Shown here piece by piece: positions 44,963-54,282 of a stretch of DNA of 64,000 nt. Position 1 is the stretch's first letter, and every line of letters begins with the position of its first letter. The translations under genes and the position numbers were made by a program. The notes below the pieces were generated by a model. It saw only the letters and a program-made list of their open reading frames with translations. It did not search any database and was not told the origin of the DNA. The stretch spans positions 62,001 through 126,000 of the forward strand of contig JBGTHQ010000023.1 of NCBI GenBank assembly GCA_041746135.1, in the 5' to 3' direction. This stretch comes from Alg239-R122 sp041746135 (GTDB taxonomy: Bacteria; Pseudomonadota; Alphaproteobacteria; Sphingomonadales; Sphingomonadaceae).

Positions 44963-45997
44963 TCATGCGGCAAGTCCCGGAAACTCGGCGCGATTCTGGA
45001 TGGGGATAAGGGCCGCAAGGAAATGGTTTGTACTTGAGTCCCAGTTATATGTGCGCGCATGGCAGATGCAGTCTTTGGGATCAAGCCGCAGAGCGTGGGC
45101 GATGGCGGTAGCGAGGCTGTCGTTCATCGCGCCGCTGGCGGGTGACAATATGTCAATAGGTCCGCGAACTGGATAGGCGGCGACCGGCGTACCGCAGGCC
45201 AGAGCTTCAAGCATGACCAGCCCGAAGGTGTCGGTCTTGCTGGGAAATACAAAAACATCCGCTGCCGCGTAGTATTCCGACAGTTCGCGGCCAGTTTTGC
45301 GGCCTAGGAAATGGGCGCTGGGATATTGGGCCTTCATTTTCCCCAGCATGGGTCCGTTGCCAATCACCACCTTGCTGCCGGGATGGCGATTGTTCAAAAA
45401 ATCGGCGACATTTTTTTCAACAGCTATTCGTCCGACATACAGCTGGATCGGGCGCGGCAGGTCAGCGAAAAATGCGGGACGCCGCTGATCAGGACCAAAA
45501 CACTTAAGATCGACCCCGCGTCCCCAATGCCGCAAATTGCCGATGCCTTGTATGCTCAGCTGTTGGCGCGTGCTTGCTGTGGATACCAGAACGGCATGCG
45601 ACGCACGGTGAAAACGGCGAATATATGGCCAGAAGAAACGTGATGGAAGATGGGTACGATTGGCCATATAGTCCGGGAACTGCGTATGATAGGCGGTGGA
45701 AAAAGGAATGTCGTTCCGAATGCAATAATGTCGCGCCGCATGACCCAGCGGGCCTTCCGTGGCGATGTGAATAGCATCCGGCTCGAAAGCATCTATCCGT
45801 TTAGCGATTGTGGAGCGCCGCGTAACAGCAAGCCGGATTTCGGTATAGCCAGGACATGCAATCGAGCGAAATTGATCCGGCGATACAATGTCCACGATAT
45901 GGCCTCGCTGCCGCAAGCGTGAAACGGTTTCGGTGAGTGTGCGCACAACTCCGTTCACTTGTGGCTTCCATGCATCGGTTATCAGCGATATTTTCAT
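44963..45997 (-). CDS. Family 4 glycosyltransferase (GDP-mannose-type)
   Basis: A 344-residue GT-B enzyme with the opening MKISLITDAWKPQVNGVVRTL that is typical of alpha-mannosyltransferases acting on glycolipids (MgtA/PimB-like). The donor site is near LYVGRIAVEKNVADFL, and FPSKTDTFGLVMLEALACG is the E-x7-E motif. The start at 45997 is supported by AAGGAA 4 bases upstream. It is 31 bases downstream of the LpxH-like phosphoesterase gene, so they form an operon and probably act on one envelope glycolipid. The sugar is not proven. Confidence 0.86.
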   Translation of the reverse strand: MKISLITDAWKPQVNGVVRTLTETVSRLRQRGHIVDIVSPDQFRSIACPGYTEIRLAVTRRSTIAKRIDAFEPDAIHIATEGPLGHAARHYCIRNDIPFSTAYHTQFPDYMANRTHLPSRFFWPYIRRFHRASHAVLVSTASTRQQLSIQGIGNLRHWGRGVDLKCFGPDQRRPAFFADLPRPIQLYVGRIAVEKNVADFLNNRHPGSKVVIGNGPMLGKMKAQYPSAHFLGRKTGRELSEYYAAADVFVFPSKTDTFGLVMLEALACGTPVAAYPVRGPIDILSPASGAMNDSLATAIAHALRLDPKDCICHARTYNWDSSTNHFLAALIPIQNRAEFPGLAA

Positions 45998-46028
45998 GCG
46001 ATTCCTTTTCTGGATTGTTTCATGGCCA

Positions 46029-46940
46029 TCATATGATTTCGCTTTCGAGCACTTCCACGTTACGATTCTCCTCGCATTGCTTGCGTACCGCCATTTCGTC
46101 GGCCCAGTGCAGCACTTCCATATAGCCGTCAAAATGCTCGACCAAAGCGGTACAGCCTTCGACCCAATCCCCGTCGTTATAATATACGATGCCATCGATG
46201 GTTCGAATTTCGGCGGTATGAATATGTCCGCACACCACACCGTCCACACCGCGTTTTCTGGCGGAACGCGCAACCAGTTCCTCGAACTTGCCGATGAATT
46301 CGACGGCATTTTTTACCTTGTGCTTGGCCATTTTGGACAACGACCAATAGGACAGACCCATTTTGCGGCGCATCCGATTCACCACCCAGTTGAGTTTCAT
46401 CATGATTCCATATGCCCAGTCGCCGACAAAGGCGAGCCAGCGATGATTGAGCATGACAGCATCGAATTCGTCACCATGGAGCACCATCAGGCGTCGGCTA
46501 TCGGCAGTATCGTGAAAAGCGACACGCTTGATTTCGACCCCCCCAAAACTCATGCCGGTAAACTGCCGAAACATCTCGTCATGGTTGCCGGGGATATAGA
46601 CGATCCGCGTGCCGCGGTGGGCGCGCTTCAAAATGCGCCAGACAACGTCATTATGCGCAGCGGGCCAATAGAACTTCTTTTGCAGCCGCCACCCGTCGAT
46701 AATGTCGCCGACCAGATACAAGGTATCGCTGTCGACATGATCCAGAAAGTCGATCAGCATATCGGCATTGCATCCGCGCGTTCCCAAGTGAATGTCGGAT
46801 ATCCAGATGGTGCGATAGCGTCGGCGCTTGTGGGGGCGTTGCTCAGGGACGTAAAGCGGACTCAACGGCAGTCCGGTCGTCGGCTCTATCTCGGTTTCGG
46901 GTGATGAAATATCGTTACGGAAGATATGTTCAAACTGCAT
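46029..46940 (-). CDS. UDP-2,3-diacylglucosamine diphosphatase-like metallophosphoesterase
   Basis: A 303-residue LpxH-related metallophosphoesterase. All metal-binding blocks are present: DIHLG (Asp49, His51), GDIIDGW, GNHDE, LHGDEFD and GHIH. LpxH cleaves UDP-2,3-diacylglucosamine in lipid A synthesis, but this longer N-terminal variant, common in sphingomonads, often sits beside a GT4 gene and may act on another envelope lipid. GAGGG 9 bases upstream supports the start. Cotranscribed with the GT4 gene. Confidence 0.87.
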   Translation of the reverse strand: MQFEHIFRNDISSPETEIEPTTGLPLSPLYVPEQRPHKRRRYRTIWISDIHLGTRGCNADMLIDFLDHVDSDTLYLVGDIIDGWRLQKKFYWPAAHNDVVWRILKRAHRGTRIVYIPGNHDEMFRQFTGMSFGGVEIKRVAFHDTADSRRLMVLHGDEFDAVMLNHRWLAFVGDWAYGIMMKLNWVVNRMRRKMGLSYWSLSKMAKHKVKNAVEFIGKFEELVARSARKRGVDGVVCGHIHTAEIRTIDGIVYYNDGDWVEGCTALVEHFDGYMEVLHWADEMAVRKQCEENRNVEVLESEII

Positions 46941-47038
46941 TGTTTTGTTCCCTCAGAAATTCTTCCTTCGGGACCATCGCTATGACGGGTTATTATGACA
47001 GTTTGAATCGCGGTGCCATTACCGAAATATGACAAACA

Positions 47039-48043
47039 TTACCGCATAGTCAGCACGATCTTGCCGAAATGCTCGCCGCTTTCCATGTGCCTGTGAGCCG
47101 ATGCCGCATCTGCGAGCGCGAAGCATTTGTCCATCACCGGGCGCAAATCGCCGTTTTCAACATGGACCCATACGTTACGGAAGATGTCATCCGCCAAAAG
47201 TCCTTTGAATTTGTCAGTACGCGGCCGCAACGTGGATCCGGTCAGGGACAAGCGGCGCATCATGATCTGCGCCATGTTCAGCTCCGCCTTCATTCCGCCC
47301 TGCACAGCAATCGTGACGTGACGGCCATCCTCGGCGAGGCAGTTGAGGTTGCGCGCAACATAGTCCCCCGCCACCATGTCGAGCACGACGTTGACGCCCG
47401 CGCCGCCGGTGACCTCTCGCACGCGTTCGACAAAATCCTCCGTTTTGTAATTTATCGCATGATCAGCGCCCACTCCACGGGCCTTTTCGCATTTGTCCTG
47501 GGAACCGCACGTCACGATAAGAGTGAGCCCGAACAGCTTGCCGAGCAGGATCGCCATCGTGCCGATTCCGCTGGTACCGCCATGTACCAATACCGCGTCG
47601 CCGTCGCTGGCGTAACCGCGCTGGAAAAGATTATGCCATACGGTAAACAGGGTTTCAGGTATTGCCGCCGCCTGTTCCAAGCGAAGATTGGTGGGTACGG
47701 GCAAACAATGTGTGGCTTGCGCGATGCAATATTCCGCGTAGCCGCCGCCATTTACAAGCGCGCAGACTTTCTGTCCCTGCATAGGTTTTTCGATGTCTGG
47801 GCCGCATGCGACAATCTCGCCAGCGATTTCAAGTCCCGGTAGCGGTGAGGCATTGGGAGGCGGCGGATAAAGGCCCATGCGTTGCACGACATCCGGCCGG
47901 TTGACCCCTGCCGCCGCGACTTTGACCAGCACCTGCCCGGACCCGGGCTGCGGTACGGGATGCGAGCTTGCGACCAGCACATCCGGCCCGCCCGGTTGGC
48001 TGATCGATATGGCTGTCATGGTTTCGGGAATGCTGCTCGTCAT
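47039..48043 (-). CDS. NAD(P)H-quinone oxidoreductase (PIG3-like, zeta-crystallin family)
   Basis: A 334-residue medium-chain reductase. The N-terminal GroES-like domain has VLVKVAAAGVNRPDVVQRMGL and LPGLEIAGEIVACGPD. The Rossmann domain carries the NADPH motif VHGGTSGIGTMAILLGKLFG. No zinc-ligand cluster is seen, as expected for quinone reductases of this family. It reduces quinones or enones in the cytosol. The frame is open further upstream to 48340; ATG 48043 is preferred, with ATG 48019 the alternative. Confidence 0.9.
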   Translation of the reverse strand: MTSSIPETMTAISISQPGGPDVLVASSHPVPQPGSGQVLVKVAAAGVNRPDVVQRMGLYPPPPNASPLPGLEIAGEIVACGPDIEKPMQGQKVCALVNGGGYAEYCIAQATHCLPVPTNLRLEQAAAIPETLFTVWHNLFQRGYASDGDAVLVHGGTSGIGTMAILLGKLFGLTLIVTCGSQDKCEKARGVGADHAINYKTEDFVERVREVTGGAGVNVVLDMVAGDYVARNLNCLAEDGRHVTIAVQGGMKAELNMAQIMMRRLSLTGSTLRPRTDKFKGLLADDIFRNVWVHVENGDLRPVMDKCFALADAASAHRHMESGEHFGKIVLTMR

Positions 48044-48200
48044 ATGTTTTTGCCCCAGCTGAAAAAGTACCTTATTTACAGCAACGCTCTGCCTTGCGGT
48101 ACATAAATACACGTGTCTTATTGACAGCAAGCATCCGGTGGTCAACATTATCTGCTGAAAGCAGGCTTCAAACTCGTCTGCGTGCATGACGGAGCCGCAT

Positions 48201-48395
48201 ATGGATGACAACTTGCCCCGTAAAAATATCGATGCCGCACATCTTCTGGCATCCGAGGATCTGGAGCCGTTGTCGCAGGAAGAACTCGGCACACGTATCG
48301 CGCTGCTGCAATCGGAAATTGTGAGAGTAGAAGCGCGCAAGCAAGCTGCAGGACTGCACCGTGCCAGTGCAAATGCGCTGTTTAAAAAGGGATGA
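48201..48395 (+). CDS. DUF1192 domain protein
   Basis: A 64-residue acidic/amphipathic protein. The core LSQEELGTRIALLQSEIVRVEARKQAAG is the DUF1192 helical motif; it is probably a coiled-coil homodimer. ATG 48201 has GGAG 6 bases upstream, which sets the start. No function is established. It lies 195 bases before clpA and is divergent from the quinone reductase. Confidence 0.85.
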   Translation: MDDNLPRKNIDAAHLLASEDLEPLSQEELGTRIALLQSEIVRVEARKQAAGLHRASANALFKKG

Positions 48396-48590
48396 GTAAA
48401 GAGATAACAGGCTTATTAAGGCGGTAATGACAGCAGATATTCAAATCTCAATCCGCCTTCCTATATAAAGCGTAACTGGCAAGATGCGGCGAGGGACCCA
48501 TCGTGCAGGATAATCGAGGCCCGGCTCTTTCCGGGACGTAAAGGACCAGAAAGAAGGGGCAGCGTCATTACACCCGCTGCAAATTAACCA

Positions 48591-50915
48591 ATGCCATCAT
48601 TTGCTGAATCGCTCGAACAAACGCTTCATCAGGCTCTGACCAACGCATCGGACCGCTCGCATGAATATGCGACGCTCGAGCATCTTTTGCTTGCACTGGT
48701 CGCGGATGCCGATGCTGCCGAGGTCATGAAAGCATGCGGTGCGGATCTGGGCGAATTGTCCGATACCGTGACCCACTATCTCGATAACGAGTTGAGCTCG
48801 CTCAAAGTGGAAGAAAAGACGGATCCTGCCCCCACATCGGGATTCCAGCGGGTGGTGCAGCGCGCCATCCTGCACGTCCAGTCATCGGGCAAGGATATCG
48901 TAACCGGCGCCAATGTCCTGGTCGCGCTATTTTCCGAACGCGAGAGCTACGCCGTCTATTTCCTGCAGCAACAGGATATGAGCCGCCTCGACGCCGTTAG
49001 CTTCATTTCGCATGGAATAGGCAAGGGCGGAAACAATTCCGATTCCGGTCCTGCGCAGGACGCCGAAGAAGAACATGATGAAAAGAGTGACGGTAAACAG
49101 AAAAAAGAAAGTGCGCTGGCGCAATATACGGTCGACCTGAATGCCAAGGCGAAAGCGGGCAAGATCGATCCGCTTATCGGACGAGGCCCCGAAGTCGACC
49201 GTACTGTGCAGATCCTTTGCCGCCGTTCGAAGAACAATCCACTTTATGTTGGCGACCCTGGCGTCGGCAAAACGGCCATCGCCGAGGGTCTGGCACGCAA
49301 GATCGTCGAAGGCGATGTACCCGAAATCCTTTACGAAGCCGTAATCTATTCGCTCGACATGGGCGCCCTGCTGGCCGGTACACGCTATCGCGGTGATTTT
49401 GAAGAGCGGCTGAAGGCGGTCGTGGCGGAGCTTGAAAAACTGCCGCACGCAGTTCTGTTTATCGATGAAATTCATACTGTCATCGGTGCCGGTGCGACCA
49501 GCGGCGGGGCGATGGATGCGTCCAATCTGCTCAAGCCTGCGCTTTCGGGTGGTTCGCTGCGCTGTATAGGATCGACCACGTACAAGGAGTTTCGCAATCA
49601 TTTCGAAAAGGACCGCGCGCTCCTGCGCCGGTTTCAGAAAATCGATGTGAACGAGCCGACCATTCCCGATACTATCAAGATCCTGCGCGGGCTGCGCTCG
49701 GCTTTTGAAGAGCATCACAACGTCAAATATACGCCCGATGCGATCAAGACTGCGGTCGAACTGTCGGCGCGCTACATTAACGACCGCAAATTGCCCGACA
49801 AGGCGATCGATGTGATCGACGAAGTCGGTGCCATGCAGATGCTCGTGCCCGCCTCGCGCCGCCGCAAGACGATTACGGCAAAGGAAATCGAGGCCGTGAT
49901 CGCCACGATGGCGCGCATTCCGCCCAAATCGGTTTCGAAAGACGACCGTACCGCGCTGCAGCACCTTACACGCGACCTGAATCAGGTCGTGTTCGGACAG
50001 GACGCGGCGATCAATGTGCTGTCGAGCGCTATCAAGCTCAGCCGGGCAGGACTGCGCGATCCCGATAAGCCGATCGGCAACTATCTGTTCTCCGGCCCTA
50101 CCGGAGTCGGCAAGACCGAGGTTGCGCGGCAATTGGCCAGCATCATGGGCATCCCGCTGCAACGATTCGATATGTCCGAATATATGGAACGACACAGCGT
50201 CTCGCGCCTGATCGGTGCGCCGCCGGGCTATGTCGGGTATGATCAGGGCGGTCTGCTGACCGATGGGATCGACCAGCAGCCGCATTGCGTATTGTTGCTC
50301 GACGAGATTGAGAAAGCGCATCCCGATCTGTTCAACATATTGTTGCAGGTGATGGATAATGGCCGTCTAACCGACCATCACGGAAAAACCGTGGATTTCC
50401 GCAATGTCGTGCTGATCATGACCACCAATGCCGGGGCCAGCGAGATGGCCAAGGAAGGCATGGGCTTTGGCGATGCGACCAAGGAGGATGCGGGCGACGA
50501 AGCGGTGAAGAAGATGTTCACGCCTGAATTCCGCAACCGCCTGGATGCCGTGGTGCCGTTCACCTATCTTACGCCCGAAGTCGTCTCGCGCGTGGTCGAC
50601 AAGTTCATCCTGCAGCTGGAATTGCAACTGGCTGATCAGAATGTGCATATCCGCCTTGATCAGGACACTCGCGACTGGCTGTCCGAACGCGGTTATGACC
50701 GGCTGTTTGGCGCCCGGCCGATGGGAAGGCTGATCCAGGAAAAGATCAAGCAGCCATTGGCCGAGGAATTGCTGTTCGGGAAGCTGAAAGCGGGCGGTGA
50801 AGTCAATGTGCACATGAAAGATGGCGCCATGGCATTCGAAATCACGCCGGCTCCCCCCAAAGCGGCCCGCAAGAAAAAAGGCCGCAAGAAACCGGCCGCC
50901 GACAAGACCGAATAA
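48591..50915 (+). CDS. clpA: ATP-dependent Clp protease ATP-binding subunit ClpA
   Basis: A 774-residue AAA+ unfoldase. The N domain (about 1-145) is the ClpS/substrate-binding repeat. D1 has Walker A GDPGVGKTAIAEG and Walker B VLFIDEIHTV. D2 has Walker A GPTGVGKTEVARQ, Walker B CVLLLDEIEKAHP and the arginine-finger region EFRNRLD. The C-terminal tail is Lys/Ala/Pro-rich. It feeds substrates to ClpP. No clpS lies immediately upstream in this window; the preceding gene encodes a DUF1192 protein. There is no clear binding site before ATG 48591. Confidence 0.97.
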   Translation: MPSFAESLEQTLHQALTNASDRSHEYATLEHLLLALVADADAAEVMKACGADLGELSDTVTHYLDNELSSLKVEEKTDPAPTSGFQRVVQRAILHVQSSGKDIVTGANVLVALFSERESYAVYFLQQQDMSRLDAVSFISHGIGKGGNNSDSGPAQDAEEEHDEKSDGKQKKESALAQYTVDLNAKAKAGKIDPLIGRGPEVDRTVQILCRRSKNNPLYVGDPGVGKTAIAEGLARKIVEGDVPEILYEAVIYSLDMGALLAGTRYRGDFEERLKAVVAELEKLPHAVLFIDEIHTVIGAGATSGGAMDASNLLKPALSGGSLRCIGSTTYKEFRNHFEKDRALLRRFQKIDVNEPTIPDTIKILRGLRSAFEEHHNVKYTPDAIKTAVELSARYINDRKLPDKAIDVIDEVGAMQMLVPASRRRKTITAKEIEAVIATMARIPPKSVSKDDRTALQHLTRDLNQVVFGQDAAINVLSSAIKLSRAGLRDPDKPIGNYLFSGPTGVGKTEVARQLASIMGIPLQRFDMSEYMERHSVSRLIGAPPGYVGYDQGGLLTDGIDQQPHCVLLLDEIEKAHPDLFNILLQVMDNGRLTDHHGKTVDFRNVVLIMTTNAGASEMAKEGMGFGDATKEDAGDEAVKKMFTPEFRNRLDAVVPFTYLTPEVVSRVVDKFILQLELQLADQNVHIRLDQDTRDWLSERGYDRLFGARPMGRLIQEKIKQPLAEELLFGKLKAGGEVNVHMKDGAMAFEITPAPPKAARKKKGRKKPAADKTE

Positions 50916-51046
50916 AACTGACATTTCCATCGTTTGAACAAGCACATGTTTGTAGGTGCGTGCCTGTTCTTAACATTGGTTATAGTAATTTTTCGGGAGA
51001 GGCCGCCATAGGCGGGAATCAATTTCTGTCTAGATGAGGGGTAAGC

Positions 51047-51436
51047 ATGAAATCCGTTATTTACATCAGCACGCGGGCAAAGAATTTTTCGGACGAAAAT
51101 TTGCACACATTGGTAACCAGTTGCCGGACACGCAATGCAAACGACGATATTACAGGATGCCTGGTGTATAACGGCATGAATTTTATGCAGCTGATCGAAG
51201 GTGACAACGATACGATCGATGCGTGTATGGCGCGCATCGTCAAGGACGAGAGGCATAGCGGTGTTGTCACGGTCCGCGAGCGCGAAATCGACCAGCGCGA
51301 ATGTCCCGATTGGGGCATGGTGGGGCTGAGTGTATCGCGAAATCCCACCGAAGCTGAAAAAAAGCAAATTCTGGATATGCTCGATGGCGGGCAGACGGAT
51401 ACCCGCAATCTCTTTACGAGTTTCGCAACTCTATAA
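51047..51436 (+). CDS. Stand-alone BLUF blue-light sensor
   Basis: A 129-residue single-domain BLUF flavoprotein. The photo-active residues are all present: Tyr6 (VIYIS), Asn30 (RNANDDITG), Gln48 (FMQLIEG), and Trp89/Met91 (PDWGM) in strand 5. It should bind FAD and respond to blue light. There is no output domain, so it signals through a partner protein, which is not obvious here: the neighbours are ClpA and an Fe-S carrier. The start ATG 51047 is preceded by GAGGGGT. Confidence 0.9.
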   Translation: MKSVIYISTRAKNFSDENLHTLVTSCRTRNANDDITGCLVYNGMNFMQLIEGDNDTIDACMARIVKDERHSGVVTVREREIDQRECPDWGMVGLSVSRNPTEAEKKQILDMLDGGQTDTRNLFTSFATL

Positions 51437-51504
51437 CCCTCGGTGTTGACGGGGGCCATCCCGTTCCTCTTGCTGTAACCGGCAATACACCCTATTTATG
51501 TTCC

Positions 51505-51840
51505 ATGACCCAGCCCGCCGCCATCATCCTGACCCCCAATGCCGCCAAGCGCGTCGCAGCCATAGCTGCAAAGCAGGGCAAGCCCGCGATGTTGCGGCTG
51601 TCGGTTGAAGGTGGCGGCTGTTCGGGTTTCCAGTACCGTTTCGACCTTGCCGAGGCCGTCGAGAGCAATGACGTGACTGCCGAGGAATCGGGCGTGACGC
51701 TTGTCGTCGACGAAGTCAGCCTCGACTTGGTACGCGGCTCTGCCGTTGACTTCGTAGAGTCTTTGGGTGGCGCGGCATTTCAGGTCACCAACCCCAATGC
51801 GGCATCGGGATGCGGTTGCGGATCGAGTTTTTCGATCTGA
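51505..51840 (+). CDS. erpA: A-type iron-sulfur carrier (ErpA/IscA family)
   Basis: A 111-residue HesB/IscA-type protein. The three ligand cysteines are Cys39 (EGGGCSGFQYRF), Cys103 and Cys105 (GCGCGSSF) at the expected spacing. It carries and inserts Fe-S clusters into client proteins. Assignment to ErpA rather than IscA is by likeness of the family's C-terminus and is tentative. It lies in a short forward run between the BLUF gene and exonuclease III. Confidence 0.88.
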   Translation: MTQPAAIILTPNAAKRVAAIAAKQGKPAMLRLSVEGGGCSGFQYRFDLAEAVESNDVTAEESGVTLVVDEVSLDLVRGSAVDFVESLGGAAFQVTNPNAASGCGCGSSFSI

Positions 51841-51920
51841 CTGCCGCAACGGCACTAGCCAGTAACTGCCACAACCGTTAGTCCTGCGCCGGATGGATTC
51901 GAACAGAGTGAAACGTGTTT

Positions 51921-52712
51921 ATGCGGATTGCGACTTACAATATCAACGGTATCAAGGCACGTCTGCCCCGCCTGCTTGAGTGGCTCGAGGAGACTGGACC
52001 GGATGTCGCCTGTCTTCAGGAAATCAAGACGCAGGACGAGGGTTTCCCGATCGCCGAGTTCGAGAAAATCGGTTATGGCGCGATCTGGCACGGGCAGAAA
52101 TCGTTCAACGGTGTCGCGATTCTAGCCAAGGGCCATAACCCGCAGGAAACGCAGCGCGGACTGGAAGGCGAACCGGAGGACGATCATAGCCGTTATCTCG
52201 AGGCCGACGTGCCCGATGCGAATGGAAACCCCGTGCGTATCGCCAGCATCTATCTGCCCAACGGCAACCCGCATCCCGGTCCCAAATTCGATTTCAAATT
52301 GCGCTGGATGCAGCGTCTGCGTGCGCGCGCCGCCAAAATATGGGCCGAGGAAGTGTCTGCGGTTCTGTGCGGGGATTATAATGTCATTCCGCGCGACAAT
52401 GACGTGTATTCTGTCCGTGCCATGTCATCCGATGCGCTGATGCAGCCCGAAAGCCGCGCCGCTTATCGCCGTTTGCTGGGGGACGGGTGGACCGATGCTC
52501 TGGGCAGTTGGCATCCGGATGGCGGGGTGTGGACCTATTGGGATTATCAAGCGAACGCCTGGCCGCGCGATGCGGGTTTCCGTATTGACCATTTACTGCT
52601 GAGCCCGCGGGCCGCCGACCGGCTGGATAATGTCGGCGTAGACAAAGAGCATCGCGGCCGCGAAAGGGCGAGCGACCACACCCCCGTTTGGATCGAGTTA
52701 GCGGAATTGTAA
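51921..52712 (+). CDS. xth: Exodeoxyribonuclease III
   Basis: A 263-residue AP endonuclease/exonuclease of the EEP superfamily. Key motifs are MRIATYNINGIKARLPRLLEWL, CLQEIKTQ (metal-binding Glu), CGDYNVIPRDNDVY, RIDHLLLSP and ASDHTPVWIEL (catalytic Asp/His). It works in base-excision repair. ATG 51921 is preferred over the GTG at 51915. The stop overlaps the start of the next gene (TAATG), so the two are coupled. Confidence 0.94.
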   Translation: MRIATYNINGIKARLPRLLEWLEETGPDVACLQEIKTQDEGFPIAEFEKIGYGAIWHGQKSFNGVAILAKGHNPQETQRGLEGEPEDDHSRYLEADVPDANGNPVRIASIYLPNGNPHPGPKFDFKLRWMQRLRARAAKIWAEEVSAVLCGDYNVIPRDNDVYSVRAMSSDALMQPESRAAYRRLLGDGWTDALGSWHPDGGVWTYWDYQANAWPRDAGFRIDHLLLSPRAADRLDNVGVDKEHRGRERASDHTPVWIELAEL

Positions 52713-53542
52713 TGGCAATGTTTCTCCGGGTCGCGGCCTTCGCCTGCGGCCTTTATCTATTGGCACTGGCCGGTGCATTCATAACGCAGCGCCATTTCAT
52801 CTATGCGCCCGATACAGCGCGTGTATCGCCCAAAGCGGCGGGGTTGAAGGAATTCGTCGCGGTCGCGGTCGAAGGAAAAAACGATCCGCTAACGTCCTGG
52901 TGGCGTCCGCCGAGCGATGCGGCACAACCGGTCATCATCCACTTTCATGGCAATGGCGGTGCGCTCGCGGGCCGGGCGGAGATATATGCGCAGCTGGCCA
53001 AATCGGGCGCGGGCGTGCTGGCTGTGGGATATCCGGGATATGGCGGAAACCCCGGAAGTCCCAACGAAGAGGATTTTTACGAGGCCGCACAGCGCAATTA
53101 TAACTGGCTGATTGCCCGGGGATATCCGGCGGATCGCATCGTCATTGCCGGACAGTCGCTCGGGTCCGGTCCCGCGCTGTGGCTGGCCGCACATAATGCG
53201 GGAGCGGGGCTGGTGCTGGAAGCGCCTTATACTGCGCTGACCGATATAGCGGCCAGGCAGATGCCGATCTTTCCGGCGCGGCTGGTTGTGAATGACAAAT
53301 TTGACAATCTGTCGCGCGTGGCCGACATTGATATGCCGCTGGTGTTGATACATGGCCGACGCGACGCCTTAATCCCGTTCGAGATGGGGCAGACCCTGTT
53401 CGATGCTGCTAAGTCGCCCAAATGCGCGTTTCCGATTGCCGAAGCCGACCACAATGACCTATGGCAATATGGTGTCGGTGAAATCGTCGACAGGCAGGCC
53501 GAGCTTATGGTGACTGAGCAAAGTTGCGAAGCTTCGCGATAA
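52712..53542 (+). CDS. Alpha/beta hydrolase (BEM46/ABHD13-like)
   Basis: A 276-residue membrane-anchored hydrolase. One N-terminal hydrophobic helix (about 3-22) precedes the hydrolase domain. It has the oxyanion block HFHGNGGAL, the nucleophile in IAGQSLGSGPAL, the acid in IHGRRDALIP and the His in EADHNDLW. The substrate is unknown; membrane esters are likely. Its start overlaps the exonuclease III stop by one base, so they are translationally coupled. Confidence 0.88.
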   Translation: MAMFLRVAAFACGLYLLALAGAFITQRHFIYAPDTARVSPKAAGLKEFVAVAVEGKNDPLTSWWRPPSDAAQPVIIHFHGNGGALAGRAEIYAQLAKSGAGVLAVGYPGYGGNPGSPNEEDFYEAAQRNYNWLIARGYPADRIVIAGQSLGSGPALWLAAHNAGAGLVLEAPYTALTDIAARQMPIFPARLVVNDKFDNLSRVADIDMPLVLIHGRRDALIPFEMGQTLFDAAKSPKCAFPIAEADHNDLWQYGVGEIVDRQAELMVTEQSCEASR

Positions 53543-53584
53543 GTTGTGTAAGTGCCCAATGAAAAAGCATTGACACATTCTCCT

Positions 53585-53604
53585 ATTTCTGTAATAACAG
53601 AAAT
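53585..53604. promoter_or_regulatory. GbsR/MarR operator upstream of its own gene
   Basis: Perfect 8-bp inverted repeat, ATTTCTGT-AATA-ACAGAAAT, 18 bases before the start of the regulator gene. A TTGACA-like -35 box lies at 53570-53575, so a bound protein would block the promoter. A 16/20 match occurs at 54283-54302, before the gene at 54330. Confidence 0.65.
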
Positions 53605-53622
53605 TAAGGAGCGAGTCGGATA

Positions 53623-54207
53623 ATGTCCTTTTATGATTACCCCGAAGTTCAGGAATTCATCCTTCATTGGGGGGAAATGGGTACGCACTGGGGTGCGAAC
53701 CGTTCAGTGGCTCAAGTGCATGCGCTATTGTACATGTCCGACCGACCACTCCATGCCGAGGAGATTTGTGAGACGCTAAAGCTTGCGCGTTCTAACGTGT
53801 CCAACGCGCTGAAGGAATTGCAGGGCTACGGCATCGTTATTCGCGCTCATATGACGGGCGATCGGCGCGATCACTTTGCCGCCGAAACCGATTTGTGGGA
53901 CTTGTTTCTTGCCATCACCGCGGAACGCAAACGGCGCGAGATCGACCCCACGATCGCCAAACTGGCCGATCTCCAAATGCGGCTCAAGGGCAGGAACGAC
54001 ATTCCGCGCCACGTGCACGAGCGCATCGGGCGGATGCACGAATTCATATCCAGCCTGACCAGCTGGTACACGCAAGTCCGCGGCCTCAAGAAATCAACGC
54101 TGATCACGCTTATGAAACTGGGCGCCACAGTAGCCCGCTTTATCCCCGGCGGCGGCATACCCGAACCCGGAAGCGGCAGTGATAAAGATACGCTGGGTTC
54201 GCCCTGA
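53623..54207 (+). CDS. GbsR/MarR family transcriptional regulator
   Basis: A 194-residue winged-helix regulator. The DNA-binding domain covers about residues 15-85 (MGTHWGANRSVAQVHALLYM, LHAEEICETLKLARSNVSNALKEL, wing RAHMTGDRRDHF). The rest is a helical dimerisation region (about 90-160) and a Gly/Pro-rich tail. Its start follows a TAAGGAG binding site and a palindromic operator that it may bind itself. A related site upstream of the membrane protein gene at 54330 makes that gene its likely target. The effector is unknown. Confidence 0.88.
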   Translation: MSFYDYPEVQEFILHWGEMGTHWGANRSVAQVHALLYMSDRPLHAEEICETLKLARSNVSNALKELQGYGIVIRAHMTGDRRDHFAAETDLWDLFLAITAERKRREIDPTIAKLADLQMRLKGRNDIPRHVHERIGRMHEFISSLTSWYTQVRGLKKSTLITLMKLGATVARFIPGGGIPEPGSGSDKDTLGSP

Positions 54208-54252
54208 GCAGTCACAACATTTTCTCAATGTATATAAAATAGGAGCTAACCC

Positions 54253-54282
54253 ATGCCACCCGCGACGTCTATTCGATATTAA
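54253..54282 (+). other. Possible 9-codon leader peptide
   Basis: ATG 54253 to TAA 54280-54282 (MPPATSIRY) follows AGGAG by 7 bases and ends right before the operator at 54283. It may be chance; the strong ribosome binding site is the only support. Confidence 0.25.

Noticed and set aside
48927..50321. 464-codon open frame on the minus strand
   Set aside because: Antisense shadow of clpA; no recognisable protein family.
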